From Geobacter sp. (GTDB lineage Bacteria; Desulfobacterota; Desulfuromonadia; Geobacterales; Pseudopelobacteraceae): 64,000 bases of DNA. Below the pieces are notes generated by a model. It ran no database searches. It was not told where the DNA came from and saw nothing but the letters and a program-made list of their open reading frames with translations. The stretch covers positions 1-64,000 of the forward strand of contig WKKS01000009.1 of assembly GCA_009684515.1 (NCBI GenBank), read 5' to 3'. How positions within the stretch are numbered: the first letter of the stretch is position 1; each line of letters begins with the position of its first letter. The translations under genes were made by a program, and so were the position numbers. Positions 42,338-52,084 of the stretch are shown here, piece by piece.

Positions 42338-44590
42338 ATGCCTGCACATAAAGCCATATCATTCAGATCGCTTCGCCTGGCCTTGCGCTTCGTGCTGCCG
42401 CTGGCTGTGGCACTGACTCTGCTGGCCTATGCCGTGGTGCCGCTGGTGGACAAGCTGACCCTGCGCTGGTTCGTGCGTGACCTGGATATCCGCTCGCAGC
42501 TGATAACCAGCACACTCCAGGAACCTTTGGAGGAACTGCTCCTGCAAGGTGACCGGGGCAGGATCAACAGCCTGCTGACCCGCTCCCTGCATGACGAGCG
42601 CCTGCTGGCACTCGGTTATTGCAGCGAAGATGGCAAACTGCTTTACAGAACGGTCAACTTCCCCGATTCGCTCTCCTGCTCCCTTCCCCAGAACCCGGCC
42701 GGAGAAACACAACACCTGCTGCAACTGCAACGCGGCCTGGCGCACGTTTCCATGGACCCTCTCGATCATGGCCAGGGGATGACCGGCTCCCTGGTAGTGG
42801 TGCACGACATGAGCTTTGTCGAGCGCCGCAGCACCGACACCCGCAACTATGTAATCCTGCTTTTTGCGGTGCTGGGGATTGTAACTTCACTGATAACCGT
42901 CTTCGTTGCCCACCTGAGCTGGCGCGGCTGGATTGACGGCGTGCGGGCCATGCTGCGTGGCGAAGGACTGGTAAAGCCTTTCGGCAATCCGGAGGATTCC
43001 GAACTGCATCCGCTGGCTGGCGACCTGCGGCTGCTGCTGCGCAATCTCGAAGCCGAACGTCGCATGGCCGATGACGCCGCCATAACCTGGAGCCCCGAAT
43101 CGTTGCGCAACCTGCTCCACAAACAGCTGGCCGGCGAGAGGGTCATTGTTGTCTCCAACCGGGAACCATACATTCACCTCAATACGCCGGAAGGAATTGA
43201 AGTAAACCGCCCGGCCAGCGGCCTGGTGACAGCGGTTGAACCGGTCATGCGGGCCTGCTCCGGGACCTGGATCGCCCACGGCAGCGGCAGCGCCGACCGT
43301 GAAACCGTTGACCGCCACGACCGGGTCGGAGTACCCCCGGCCAATCCCGAGTACACTTTGCGGAGGATCTGGCTGACCGCCGAAGAGGAGGCCGGTTACT
43401 ACTACGGCTTCTCCAACGAAGGGCTTTGGCCGCTCTGCCACAACGCCCACGTTCGTCCGGTTTTCCGCTCCAGTGACTGGACAGAATATGTCGCTATCAA
43501 TCAACGTTTTGCCGATGCCGTAGTGCATGAGGCCGACAGTGATGACCCGGTGGTACTGGTGCAGGATTACCATTTTGCGCTGCTGCCCGGCATGATCCGC
43601 AAACGGCTCCCCAAAGCCACCATCATCACCTTCTGGCATATTCCATGGCCGAATCCCGAATCTTTCGGCATCTGCCCCTGGCGCGAGGAAATACTGCAGG
43701 GAATGCTCGGCAGCACCATTCTCGGTTTCCACACACCTTTCCATTGCAAGAACTTTTTGGAGACCGTGGACCGTTACCTTGAGACCAGGATTGAACATGA
43801 ATCATCCACCATCTTTCACGGCGGCAAACTGACCCTGGTGGAAAACTATCCGATTTCGATCCAGTGGCCGCCGCCCTGGCAGGCAACCCAGCCGTCGGTG
43901 CTGGAATGCCGGCATACGGTGCGCCAGTCACTGGGGCTTGAGCCGGATCTGCTGATGGGGATTGGAGTCGATCGCCTCGATTACACCAAGGGTATTCTGG
44001 AGCGTTTGCGGGCGGTCGAAAACATGCTGGTGCGCTATCCTGAAATGGTCGGAAGGTTCACGTTCGTACAGATCGCCGCGCCAACCCGCTCCGCGCTGGA
44101 GGAGTACCAGGCCTTCGATGCGCGGGTCCGAACCCTGGCTTTCCGGATCAACCGGCGCTTCTCAAGCGGAACCTATCAGCCGATTCACCTCAAAATGGAA
44201 CACCACGAACCGGTGGAGATCAACCGTTACTACCGGGCGGCCGATGTCTGCATGGTCACCAGCCTGCACGACGGCATGAACCTGGTGGCAAAAGAGTACG
44301 TTGCAGCCCGCGACGATGAGCAGGGGGCGCTGGTGCTGAGTCAGTTCACCGGCGCGGCCCACGAACTGCACGAGGCGCTGATCGTCAACCCCTACCACAT
44401 CGAGCAGACCGCCGACGCGCTGCACCAGGCCCTGACCATGCCGGCTTACGAGCAGCAGGAGCGGATGCGCAGCATGAGGAGCATGGTGCGGGATTTCAAC
44501 GTCTACCGCTGGGCGGGACGGATGCTGATCGATGCCGCCCGGATCAGACAGCGGGAAAAACTGTCGGCACGGATCGGCAGAAAAAGGTAG
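42338..44590 (+). CDS. otsA: Trehalose-phosphate synthase-like GT20 enzyme with a receptor-like membrane module
   Basis: 750 residues, about 270 more than a normal OtsA. The order is: helix 1 (about 15-36), an extracytoplasmic segment (37-168) with a PAS/CHASE-like pattern (HDERLLALGYCSEDGKLLYR), helix 2 (171-192), a HAMP-like region (193-245), then the glycosyltransferase (about 268-735). Catalytic features are VSNREPYIHL, VQDYHFALLP, FWHIPWPNPESFGICPW, VDRLDYTKGI (phosphate-binding Arg/Lys) and DGMNLVAKEY. It should join glucose from UDP- or ADP-glucose to glucose-6-phosphate. A close acceptor variant (glucosylglycerol-phosphate type) cannot be excluded. ATAGGAG precedes the ATG. The module suggests activity gated by an outside or periplasmic signal. 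Confidence 0.85.
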   Translation: MPAHKAISFRSLRLALRFVLPLAVALTLLAYAVVPLVDKLTLRWFVRDLDIRSQLITSTLQEPLEELLLQGDRGRINSLLTRSLHDERLLALGYCSEDGKLLYRTVNFPDSLSCSLPQNPAGETQHLLQLQRGLAHVSMDPLDHGQGMTGSLVVVHDMSFVERRSTDTRNYVILLFAVLGIVTSLITVFVAHLSWRGWIDGVRAMLRGEGLVKPFGNPEDSELHPLAGDLRLLLRNLEAERRMADDAAITWSPESLRNLLHKQLAGERVIVVSNREPYIHLNTPEGIEVNRPASGLVTAVEPVMRACSGTWIAHGSGSADRETVDRHDRVGVPPANPEYTLRRIWLTAEEEAGYYYGFSNEGLWPLCHNAHVRPVFRSSDWTEYVAINQRFADAVVHEADSDDPVVLVQDYHFALLPGMIRKRLPKATIITFWHIPWPNPESFGICPWREEILQGMLGSTILGFHTPFHCKNFLETVDRYLETRIEHESSTIFHGGKLTLVENYPISIQWPPPWQATQPSVLECRHTVRQSLGLEPDLLMGIGVDRLDYTKGILERLRAVENMLVRYPEMVGRFTFVQIAAPTRSALEEYQAFDARVRTLAFRINRRFSSGTYQPIHLKMEHHEPVEINRYYRAADVCMVTSLHDGMNLVAKEYVAARDDEQGALVLSQFTGAAHELHEALIVNPYHIEQTADALHQALTMPAYEQQERMRSMRSMVRDFNVYRWAGRMLIDAARIRQREKLSARIGRKR

Positions 44591-44591
44591 T

Positions 44592-44692
44592 CTGGCACCA
44601 CATCCGTTTAAACCCGGCAACGGGCACGGATCGATAACAATCCGAAACAATGGTGCCAGCCGGGTTGCGGATCCCCATTGGCCTGTTATAAT
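44592..44692 (+). promoter_or_regulatory. Structured RNA segment and internal promoter before treZ
   Basis: CTGGCACCA (44592-44600) can pair with TGGTGCCAG (44651-44659). AACCCGGC (44611-44618) can pair with GCCGGGTT (44659-44666). The two stems overlap by one base and interleave, so they are either alternative or a pseudoknot. Immediately after comes a promoter: TTGCGG (44665-44670), 16 bp, TATAAT (44687-44692). The otsA end and the treZ start (44763) are separated by 172 bp, the only large gap inside the cluster. Confidence 0.5.
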
Positions 44693-44762
44693 TATTAACC
44701 TGAATTAAAATAACGATGCGACGTCTTGGAGCGTTGTTGGATACCCCGAGGAGGTCGATCAA

Positions 44763-46613
44763 GTGGACAGTAAATTATCAATACAGAAACCGTCGCCAGG
44801 AGCAACCATACTACCGGATGGACAGGTGCGTTTTGTGGTCTGGGCCCCCGGAACAGAGCGCCTTTTCCTGAAAATCATGACAGGAGAAGCAGAACGCGTC
44901 GAAACGATGGAAAAAATCGAGGATGGCTATTTCAACGGGACTTTTGCAGGCATAAACGAAGGTGATCGTTATCTGTACCTGCTGGATGACGGCAGTGCGC
45001 GACCTGATCCTGCTTCACGCTACCAGCCGGAAGGGGTGCATGGCCCTTCCCAGGTGGTAGCTGCGCGACGCCATAATTGGAATGACAACAGCTGGAAGGG
45101 TCTCCCGCTGGAGAAATACATCATCTACGAGCTGCACGTGGGCACTTTCACCGAACAGGGCACCTTTGACAGTGTCATCGCTCGCCTTGACTACCTGTGC
45201 GAACTGGGCATCACCGCCGTGGAACTGATGCCGGTGGCCCAGTTTCCGGGAGAGCGCAACTGGGGCTATGACGGCACCTACATTTTTGCGCCGCAGAACA
45301 GCTACGGCGGCCCGGATGGGCTGAAACGGCTGGTGGATGCCTGTCACGCCAGGGGGCTGGCCGTGATCCTGGATGTGGTTTACAACCATCTCGGTCCGGA
45401 GGGAAATTATCTGCACAGCTTCGGCCCTTACTTCACCGACCGCTACCGCACACCCTGGGGTGACGCAATCAACTTTGACGGCCTGGAAAGCGATCCGGTC
45501 CGCCACTATTTTATATCAAATGCGCTGTACTGGATCACCGAATTCCATATTGATGCCCTGCGCCTGGACGCCATCCACGGCATCTTCGACTTTGGCGCCC
45601 TGCACATACTTCAGGAACTGGCCGGGGAAGTCCGCCAGCGTGGCGCTACACTTGGCCGCAAAGTTCACCTTATCGCCGAAAGTGACCTGAACGACGTGCG
45701 GATCATCAATCCGGTTGAAACGGGCGGCTACGGCCTGGATGCCCAATGGAGCGACGACTTTCACCACGCGCTGCGGGCGCTGCTGACCGGCGACCGGGCC
45801 GGATATTACGGCGACTTTGGGCGATTTTCGGATCTGGTCAAGGCTTTCCGGGAAGGTTTTGTCAACTCGGGAGGATATTCCCCCTTCCGGAAACGCCGCC
45901 ACGGCAACTCCTCGGCGGCAATACCACCCGGGCAACTGGTGGTGTTCTCCCAAAACCACGACCAGATCGGCAACCGGATGCTCGGGGAACGCCCCGGCGA
46001 GTACCTTTCAAAGCAGCAACAAAAGCTGGCAGCCGCAACGGTGCTGCTTTCCCCCTATCTGCCGCTGCTGTTCATGGGGGAGGAATACGCGGAATCAGCG
46101 CCCTTCCCTTACTTCGTCAGCCATGGCGATGCAAATCTGGTGGAGGGGGTCAGGAAAGGACGCCTGGAAGAGTTTGCCGCCTTCGGATCGCAAGGCACCC
46201 CTCCCGACCCGCAGTCGCAAGCGACTTTTCTTTCGGCAAAGCTTGATCAGGAACAGCGTCATGCCGGAAATCACAACGAAATTTTCAATTTTTACCGGGC
46301 CCTGATACGGCTTCGCAAGGAGCACGCCCCGCTGGCCGGCCTGAACCGGGCTGATATGCAGGTGATCGCCGACGAAGAGGAGCAGGTGCTGGCCATCATT
46401 CGTAAATCAGGCGACATCCAGATTTTCTGCCTGTTCAATTACAGCGATCAAAGCCGCGTCATCCGTCCGCCGCTGGCCAGCGGAACCCTGCACATCCTGC
46501 TTGATTCCACCGGCGACTTCCGTCCGGGAAGCTCCGTGACAGTTTACTCAACCCGGCCAAACACATATCCGGTACTCGCACCGTTTGGCGTGCTCATCTA
46601 TAAAAAGGATTAA
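44763..46613 (+). CDS. treZ: Malto-oligosyltrehalose trehalohydrolase
   Basis: Releases trehalose from malto-oligosyltrehalose; GH13, cytoplasmic, 616 residues. It starts at GTG with a strong GAGGAGG site. The N-terminal beta-sandwich (about 1-100) is followed by YIIYELHVGTFTEQGTFDSV. Catalytic residues are the nucleophile in LRLDAIHGIFDF (about 267), the acid in LIAESDLND (about 306) and the aspartate in FSQNHDQIGNRMLGER (about 400). It works with TreY, encoded two genes on, and has its own promoter. Confidence 0.93.
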   Translation: MDSKLSIQKPSPGATILPDGQVRFVVWAPGTERLFLKIMTGEAERVETMEKIEDGYFNGTFAGINEGDRYLYLLDDGSARPDPASRYQPEGVHGPSQVVAARRHNWNDNSWKGLPLEKYIIYELHVGTFTEQGTFDSVIARLDYLCELGITAVELMPVAQFPGERNWGYDGTYIFAPQNSYGGPDGLKRLVDACHARGLAVILDVVYNHLGPEGNYLHSFGPYFTDRYRTPWGDAINFDGLESDPVRHYFISNALYWITEFHIDALRLDAIHGIFDFGALHILQELAGEVRQRGATLGRKVHLIAESDLNDVRIINPVETGGYGLDAQWSDDFHHALRALLTGDRAGYYGDFGRFSDLVKAFREGFVNSGGYSPFRKRRHGNSSAAIPPGQLVVFSQNHDQIGNRMLGERPGEYLSKQQQKLAAATVLLSPYLPLLFMGEEYAESAPFPYFVSHGDANLVEGVRKGRLEEFAAFGSQGTPPDPQSQATFLSAKLDQEQRHAGNHNEIFNFYRALIRLRKEHAPLAGLNRADMQVIADEEEQVLAIIRKSGDIQIFCLFNYSDQSRVIRPPLASGTLHILLDSTGDFRPGSSVTVYSTRPNTYPVLAPFGVLIYKKD

Positions 46614-46617
46614 ATCA

Positions 46618-49071
46618 ATGAACAGTTTTTTATGCATACATGGCCACTTTTATCAACCTCCAAGGGAAAACCCGTGGCTGGAGGCGGTGGAGATTCAGGA
46701 TTCGGCTTACCCCTACCACGACTGGAACGAACGGATCACCGCCGAATGTTATGCCCCCAACACCGCTTCGCGGAATCTGGACGGCGAAGGGCGCATACTG
46801 GGGATCATCAGCAATTATGCCCGCATCAGCTTCAACTTCGGGCCGACCCTGCTCTCCTGGATGGAAAAATATACCCCCGACACCTATCAGGCTATTTTGG
46901 ACGCCGACCGGCAGAGCATTAGCTGGCGCTCCGGCCACGGAGCCGCCCTGGCCCAGGTTTATAACCATATCATCATGCCGCTGGCCAATTTGCGCGACAA
47001 GCAGACCCAGGTCAGATGGGGAATCAGAGATTTCGAGCAGCGCTTCCGGCGCTTTCCGGAGGGGATGTGGCTGGCTGAAACCGCCGTGGATACGGAAACC
47101 CTGGAAGTGCTGGCGGAGGAAGGCATCCGCTTCACCGTACTGGCCCCGCACCAGGCCGGACGGGTGCGAAAGATAGGCGGCGGGCGCTGGAAAGATGTGA
47201 CCGGTTCACGGATTGACCCGTCGCGGGCCTATCTCTGCCCGCTCCCCTCCGGCCTGAGCATATCGATTTTCTTTTACGATGGCCCGATTTCCCAGGCGGT
47301 GGCGTTCGAGAAACTGCTGAGCAGCGGAGAACAGTTTGCCGCCCGACTGGCGTCCGGTTTTTCCAGCCATCGCCAGCACCCGCAACTGGTGCATATCGCC
47401 ACCGATGGGGAAACCTACGGCCATCACCATGCTTTCGGCGAAATGGCGCTGGGACACGCCCTGAACCATATCGAAGACAACGGTCTGGCCAGGCTCACCA
47501 ACTACGGAGAGTTTTTGGAGCTGCATCCGGCCACCCACGAAGTGCAGATCGTCGAAAATTCATCCTGGAGCTGCATGCACGGCATCGAACGCTGGAGGAA
47601 CGACTGCGGCTGCAATTCGGGCGGGAACGGCGGCTGGAACCAGCAATGGCGGCAGCCGCTGCGTGACTCACTGGACTGGCTCAATGCGCAGCTGGCAATC
47701 TGCTACGAAGAAAACATGTCGGAATACGTCACAAGTCAGTGGGAAGCACGGGATGAGTATATCGGCGCCATGCTGGACCGTTCTGAAGAAAATGTCGCCG
47801 CCTTCCTTCTGAAACATTCACTGCGTCCTCTGGACGAAGATGCAACCGTGACGGTCCTCTGTCTGCTGGAGATGCAGCGTCATGCCCTGCTGATGTTCAC
47901 CAGCTGCGGATGGTTTTTTGACGAGCTGTCAGGAATTGAAACGGTTCAGATCATCCAGTACGCCGGACGGGCGATACAGCTGGCCGAGCGATACTGCAGC
48001 CAGGACATCGAAAGCGGCTTCCTGGAAAGGCTGGAACGGGCCGAAAGCAATCTCACGGAACATGCCAACGGCGCAGAAATCTATGCAAAGTTCGTCAAGC
48101 CGGCCATGATCGACCTGATCAAAGTCGGCGCTCATTACGCCGTCAGCTCGGTCTTTGAGGAATACGGCGAGGAAACCTGTATTTTCAGCTATCGCGCAGC
48201 CAGAGAAGATTTTCTGACGCTGAGCAGCGGTCAGATGAAGGTGGCGGTCGGCAGGATTTTTATCCGCTCGTCGATCACCCGCACGGCGGATCGGATCAGC
48301 TTCTGCACCCTCTATTTCGGTGGCCATGCCTTGAATTGCGGCGTGCGCTCTTTTCTTGGCGAGGAGCCCTATCTGGAGATGAAACAGGAGGTCGTAAGCG
48401 CATTCAATGAATCGGACTTCGCTGCAATTATCCGCCTGATGGACAGCCATTTTGGCATGCACAACTATTCTCTCAAGGATCTTTTCCGGGACGAGCAGCG
48501 TCAAGTTCTACAGAGAATCATCACCGGCACGCTCCAGGAGTTCGAAGACAAATTCACAACCCTCTATGAAAGCAGCCGCAGCCTGATGGGATTCCTGCGG
48601 GATACCGGCATGCCGGTGCCGCACCGTTTTATGGCAACCGCCGAGACAGCCCTCAATCTGCGCCTGCAAAAGATGTTCTCTTCGGATGCGATTGATATTG
48701 AAAGCCTCAGGGAGGTCGTCAACGAAATCAAAGGGTGGAATGCCGGTGTGGATAATGTCTCCCTGGAATTCATCATCCGCCGCAGGCTGGAAGCGGCGCT
48801 GGCGGCTCTGCAACAGGAGCCGGACAGTGAACTGCTCCTGACAGAGGCGCTTAATCTGGTGGAATCAATTTCCGAGCTACCGGTTGGCATTAACCTTTGG
48901 CAGACCCAGAACATGTATTGGGCCATGCTTCAATCCCACGCCGAATATCTCCAGTCGGGCAACGGCGAATCAGGCAAGCGGAGTTCATGGAGCGAAACGG
49001 TCAAAAAACTGGGGCAGCTGCTCTATTTCAATGTACCGGCAGTACTGGCGGCAGCCAAGGGAGATCTATGA
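46618..49071 (+). CDS. GH57-type alpha-glucan-active enzyme with DUF3536
   Basis: 817 residues. The N-terminal GH57-like barrel starts CIHGHFYQPPRENPWLEAVE. The likely nucleophile is in MWLAETAVD (about 153) and the acid/base aspartate in HIATDGETYGHHHAFGE (about 262). The C-terminal half (about 370-800) is the DUF3536 region. It probably acts as an alpha-amylase, debranching or transglycosylating enzyme on the glucan used by TreY; activity is not established for this subfamily. It lies 4 bp after treZ and overlaps treY by 4 bp (ATGA). Confidence 0.85.
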   Translation: MNSFLCIHGHFYQPPRENPWLEAVEIQDSAYPYHDWNERITAECYAPNTASRNLDGEGRILGIISNYARISFNFGPTLLSWMEKYTPDTYQAILDADRQSISWRSGHGAALAQVYNHIIMPLANLRDKQTQVRWGIRDFEQRFRRFPEGMWLAETAVDTETLEVLAEEGIRFTVLAPHQAGRVRKIGGGRWKDVTGSRIDPSRAYLCPLPSGLSISIFFYDGPISQAVAFEKLLSSGEQFAARLASGFSSHRQHPQLVHIATDGETYGHHHAFGEMALGHALNHIEDNGLARLTNYGEFLELHPATHEVQIVENSSWSCMHGIERWRNDCGCNSGGNGGWNQQWRQPLRDSLDWLNAQLAICYEENMSEYVTSQWEARDEYIGAMLDRSEENVAAFLLKHSLRPLDEDATVTVLCLLEMQRHALLMFTSCGWFFDELSGIETVQIIQYAGRAIQLAERYCSQDIESGFLERLERAESNLTEHANGAEIYAKFVKPAMIDLIKVGAHYAVSSVFEEYGEETCIFSYRAAREDFLTLSSGQMKVAVGRIFIRSSITRTADRISFCTLYFGGHALNCGVRSFLGEEPYLEMKQEVVSAFNESDFAAIIRLMDSHFGMHNYSLKDLFRDEQRQVLQRIITGTLQEFEDKFTTLYESSRSLMGFLRDTGMPVPHRFMATAETALNLRLQKMFSSDAIDIESLREVVNEIKGWNAGVDNVSLEFIIRRRLEAALAALQQEPDSELLLTEALNLVESISELPVGINLWQTQNMYWAMLQSHAEYLQSGNGESGKRSSWSETVKKLGQLLYFNVPAVLAAAKGDL

Positions 49072-52070
49072 ACGGCAAAGGGCTCAGAATACCGGTCTCA
49101 ACCTACCGGCTGCAGTTTAATTCGCAATTCCGCTTCGAAGATGCAGCGAAAATAGTTCCTTATCTGCAACGTCTCGGAATCAGCGACATATACGCATCGC
49201 CGATCTTCAAGGCCAGCGCGGGAAGCATCCACGGTTACGACATTCTGGATCAGAACAGCCTGAATCCGGAAATAGGGACGTCAGATCAATTCGATGCAAT
49301 GGTCGGCACACTGAAAAATAACGAAATGGGACTGATTCTGGATATCGTGCCCAATCATATGTGCATTGAAGGGCAGGGAAACGCCTTCTGGATGGATTTG
49401 CTGGAGAATGGCCCCAGTTCACAGTACGCCAGTTTTTTCGATATCGACTGGCACCCGGTCAAGCAGGAGCTTGAGAACAAAATCCTGATCCCGATTCTGG
49501 GCGACCAGTACGGCTCGGTGCTGGAAAGGGGAGAACTGCAGCTCGCATTCGAGGAAGGCTCTTTCTTCGTCTACTACTATGACCACAAGCTGCCGGTCAT
49601 CCCCAAGACTTACAATATCATCCTCACCTTCCGCCTCGAAGAGTTGGCAGAAAAACTGGGCGACAGCGACCCTCGTCTGCAGGAACTGATGAGCATTGCA
49701 ACCGCGCTCAGACACCTCCCGCCCACCACCGAGCAGGATCCGGCCCGGATCGCCGAGCGTTACCGGGAAAAGGAGGTCGTCAAGCGCCGCCTCTGGAACC
49801 TCTACCGGAATGAAGATGTGATCAGGGAATTCCTGGAGGGCAACAAGACCGCCTTTAACGGAACAAAAGGGGAGCCGCGCAGTTACGATCTGATGGATTC
49901 CCTGCTGCATGAGCAGGTCTACCGTGTTTCCCACTGGCGCGTTGCAACCGAGGAGATCAACTACCGCAGGTTTTTTGATATCAACTCCCTCGGCGCGATC
50001 CGGGTGGAGGATCAGGCCGTCTTCGAAAAAACGCACAAACTGGTTTTCTCGCTGGTGGAAAGTGGCAAGATCACCGGCTTGCGGATCGATCACGCCGATG
50101 GCTTGCTGGACCCGGAGGTGTATCTCCGCCGCCTCCAGGCCGGCTGCTTTGCCAGCATGTACCGGGGAACCGTCGAACCGTCGCAGATGCCGGACGGTGC
50201 GGAGCAGGAGCTGGAAACCGTCCTGAAGAAAAAGTTTCAGCGGATAGTTACGGCAGACCCGTCCTACAAGCCGTTTTTTATCGTCGGAGAGAAAATATTG
50301 TTGAAAGCAGAGAAGCTGCCGGACAACTGGCCGGTTTTTGGCACCACCGGCTACGATTTTGCCAATCAGGTCAACGGCATGTTTGTGGATACGGCCAATG
50401 CCAAGCAGTTTGAAACCATCTATACCCGTTTCATGCATCACCGCGTGGACGTCCATGATGCCGTCTACGAAAAGAAGAAGCTGGTCATGCAGGTGGCCAT
50501 GTCGAGCGAGATCAACACCCTTGGCCACTACCTCAACAAAATCTCCGAGCAGAACCGCCATACCCGGGATTTCACCCTCAACAGCCTGATCAAATCAATC
50601 GTGGAAGTGATCGCCAATTTCCCGGTCTACCGCACCTATACCAACAGCTTCGAGGTATTAGAGCGGGACATCCAGTACATCGAATCGGCAATCAGCCGGG
50701 CCAAGCGCCAGAACCCGGCCATCAGCACTTCCATCTTCAATTTCATCCGGGATGTCCTGTCACTCCGCTTTTCCGATGACATCAGTGATCAGCAAAAAGC
50801 AGCCTGGCTGGATTTTGTAAAACGTTTTCAGCAGATCAGCGGACCGGTCATGGCCAAGGGGGTCGAAGACACAGCCTTTTACCTCTACAACCGTCTGGTC
50901 TCCCTGAATGAGGTTGGAGGAAGCCCGGAGCGTTTCGGCATCAGCCTGGAAGCCTTTCATGGCCAGAATATCGAAAGATGCAAGAACCGTCCGCTGGCGA
51001 TGCTGGCCTCATCGACCCACGACACCAAACGGAGCGAGGATGTGCGGGCCAGGATCAACGTGCTTTCGGAAATCCCGGAAGAGTGGCGGGAAGCTCTTTC
51101 GGTCTGGAGCCGCCAGAACCGCAAAACCAAGATGATCGTTGACGGGAAACCGGCCCCCAGCCGCAATGAGGAATATCTGTTTTACCAGACTCTGGTGGGA
51201 ACCTGGCCCTTCTGCAACCCGGAAGATGAGGAGTTCGGCAGATTCCGCGCCAGAATCAAGGATTACATGCTGAAAGCAATGCGGGAGGCCAAAGTCCACT
51301 CCAGCTGGATCAACCCCAACTCGCTGCATGAAGACGCCGTCATGTATTTCATCGACATGGTTCTGACAGGTTCCAAAAACAGCGATTTTTTGAATAGTTT
51401 TACATCATTCCAAAAGATTACGGCCGCCTGCGGAATCTTCAATTCGCTATCACAGACACTTCTCAAGATAACATCGCCCGGAATCCCGGACTTCTACCAG
51501 GGGAATGAGTTGTGGGATTTCAGCCTGGTTGACCCTGACAACCGCCGCCCGGTCGATTATCAACTGCGAACAAATATGCTGGAAGAACTGCTGCAGGCAG
51601 AATCGTCCGCCGGAGCGCTGGAAACGGCCCGCGAACTGGTTTTAAAGCGCCATGACGGACGTATTAAAATGCACCTGACCTTCAAAGCGCTCAATTTCAG
51701 ACATGACAACCGTGAGTTGCTGGAAGCGGGGCGCTATCTGCCGCTGACAACGAAAGGGGTCAGACAGGAGCATGTCTGCGCTTTTGAACGCTCCGTCAAC
51801 GACAGCTCGGTTCTGGTAGTTGTGCCCCGTTTCTGTAGCCGCCTGATCGGCGACAGCAACGGCCTGCCGCTGGGGTCAGAGGTGTGGGGAGACACCCGCA
51901 TCATCCAACCGTTCGATACCGCCGCCAGCCTCTATCGCAACATTTTCACGGGGGAGGTCCTGAGTCTGGATCAACAGGATGGCCAGCTCAGCCTTGCCCT
52001 TAAAGACATCTTGTCGGCTTATCCGGTGGCCCTGCTGGAACGGCTTGACCAGAGCGTCGAGGCAGCCTGA
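49068..52070 (+). CDS. treY: Malto-oligosyltrehalose synthase
   Basis: 1000 residues from the ATG at 49068, which overlaps the preceding stop; upstream in-frame codons belong to the previous gene. It converts the reducing end of a maltodextrin to a trehalosyl unit. TreY hallmarks are [20 protein letters not shown] at the N-terminus, [27 protein letters not shown] (nucleophile), [20 protein letters not shown] and [16 protein letters not shown]. The length (longer than the common 720-930) is due to insertions in the middle. It acts with TreZ. Confidence 0.93.
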   Translation: MNGKGLRIPVSTYRLQFNSQFRFEDAAKIVPYLQRLGISDIYASPIFKASAGSIHGYDILDQNSLNPEIGTSDQFDAMVGTLKNNEMGLILDIVPNHMCIEGQGNAFWMDLLENGPSSQYASFFDIDWHPVKQELENKILIPILGDQYGSVLERGELQLAFEEGSFFVYYYDHKLPVIPKTYNIILTFRLEELAEKLGDSDPRLQELMSIATALRHLPPTTEQDPARIAERYREKEVVKRRLWNLYRNEDVIREFLEGNKTAFNGTKGEPRSYDLMDSLLHEQVYRVSHWRVATEEINYRRFFDINSLGAIRVEDQAVFEKTHKLVFSLVESGKITGLRIDHADGLLDPEVYLRRLQAGCFASMYRGTVEPSQMPDGAEQELETVLKKKFQRIVTADPSYKPFFIVGEKILLKAEKLPDNWPVFGTTGYDFANQVNGMFVDTANAKQFETIYTRFMHHRVDVHDAVYEKKKLVMQVAMSSEINTLGHYLNKISEQNRHTRDFTLNSLIKSIVEVIANFPVYRTYTNSFEVLERDIQYIESAISRAKRQNPAISTSIFNFIRDVLSLRFSDDISDQQKAAWLDFVKRFQQISGPVMAKGVEDTAFYLYNRLVSLNEVGGSPERFGISLEAFHGQNIERCKNRPLAMLASSTHDTKRSEDVRARINVLSEIPEEWREALSVWSRQNRKTKMIVDGKPAPSRNEEYLFYQTLVGTWPFCNPEDEEFGRFRARIKDYMLKAMREAKVHSSWINPNSLHEDAVMYFIDMVLTGSKNSDFLNSFTSFQKITAACGIFNSLSQTLLKITSPGIPDFYQGNELWDFSLVDPDNRRPVDYQLRTNMLEELLQAESSAGALETARELVLKRHDGRIKMHLTFKALNFRHDNRELLEAGRYLPLTTKGVRQEHVCAFERSVNDSSVLVVVPRFCSRLIGDSNGLPLGSEVWGDTRIIQPFDTAASLYRNIFTGEVLSLDQQDGQLSLALKDILSAYPVALLERLDQSVEAA

Positions 52071-52084
52071 AAGGAAATACATTC

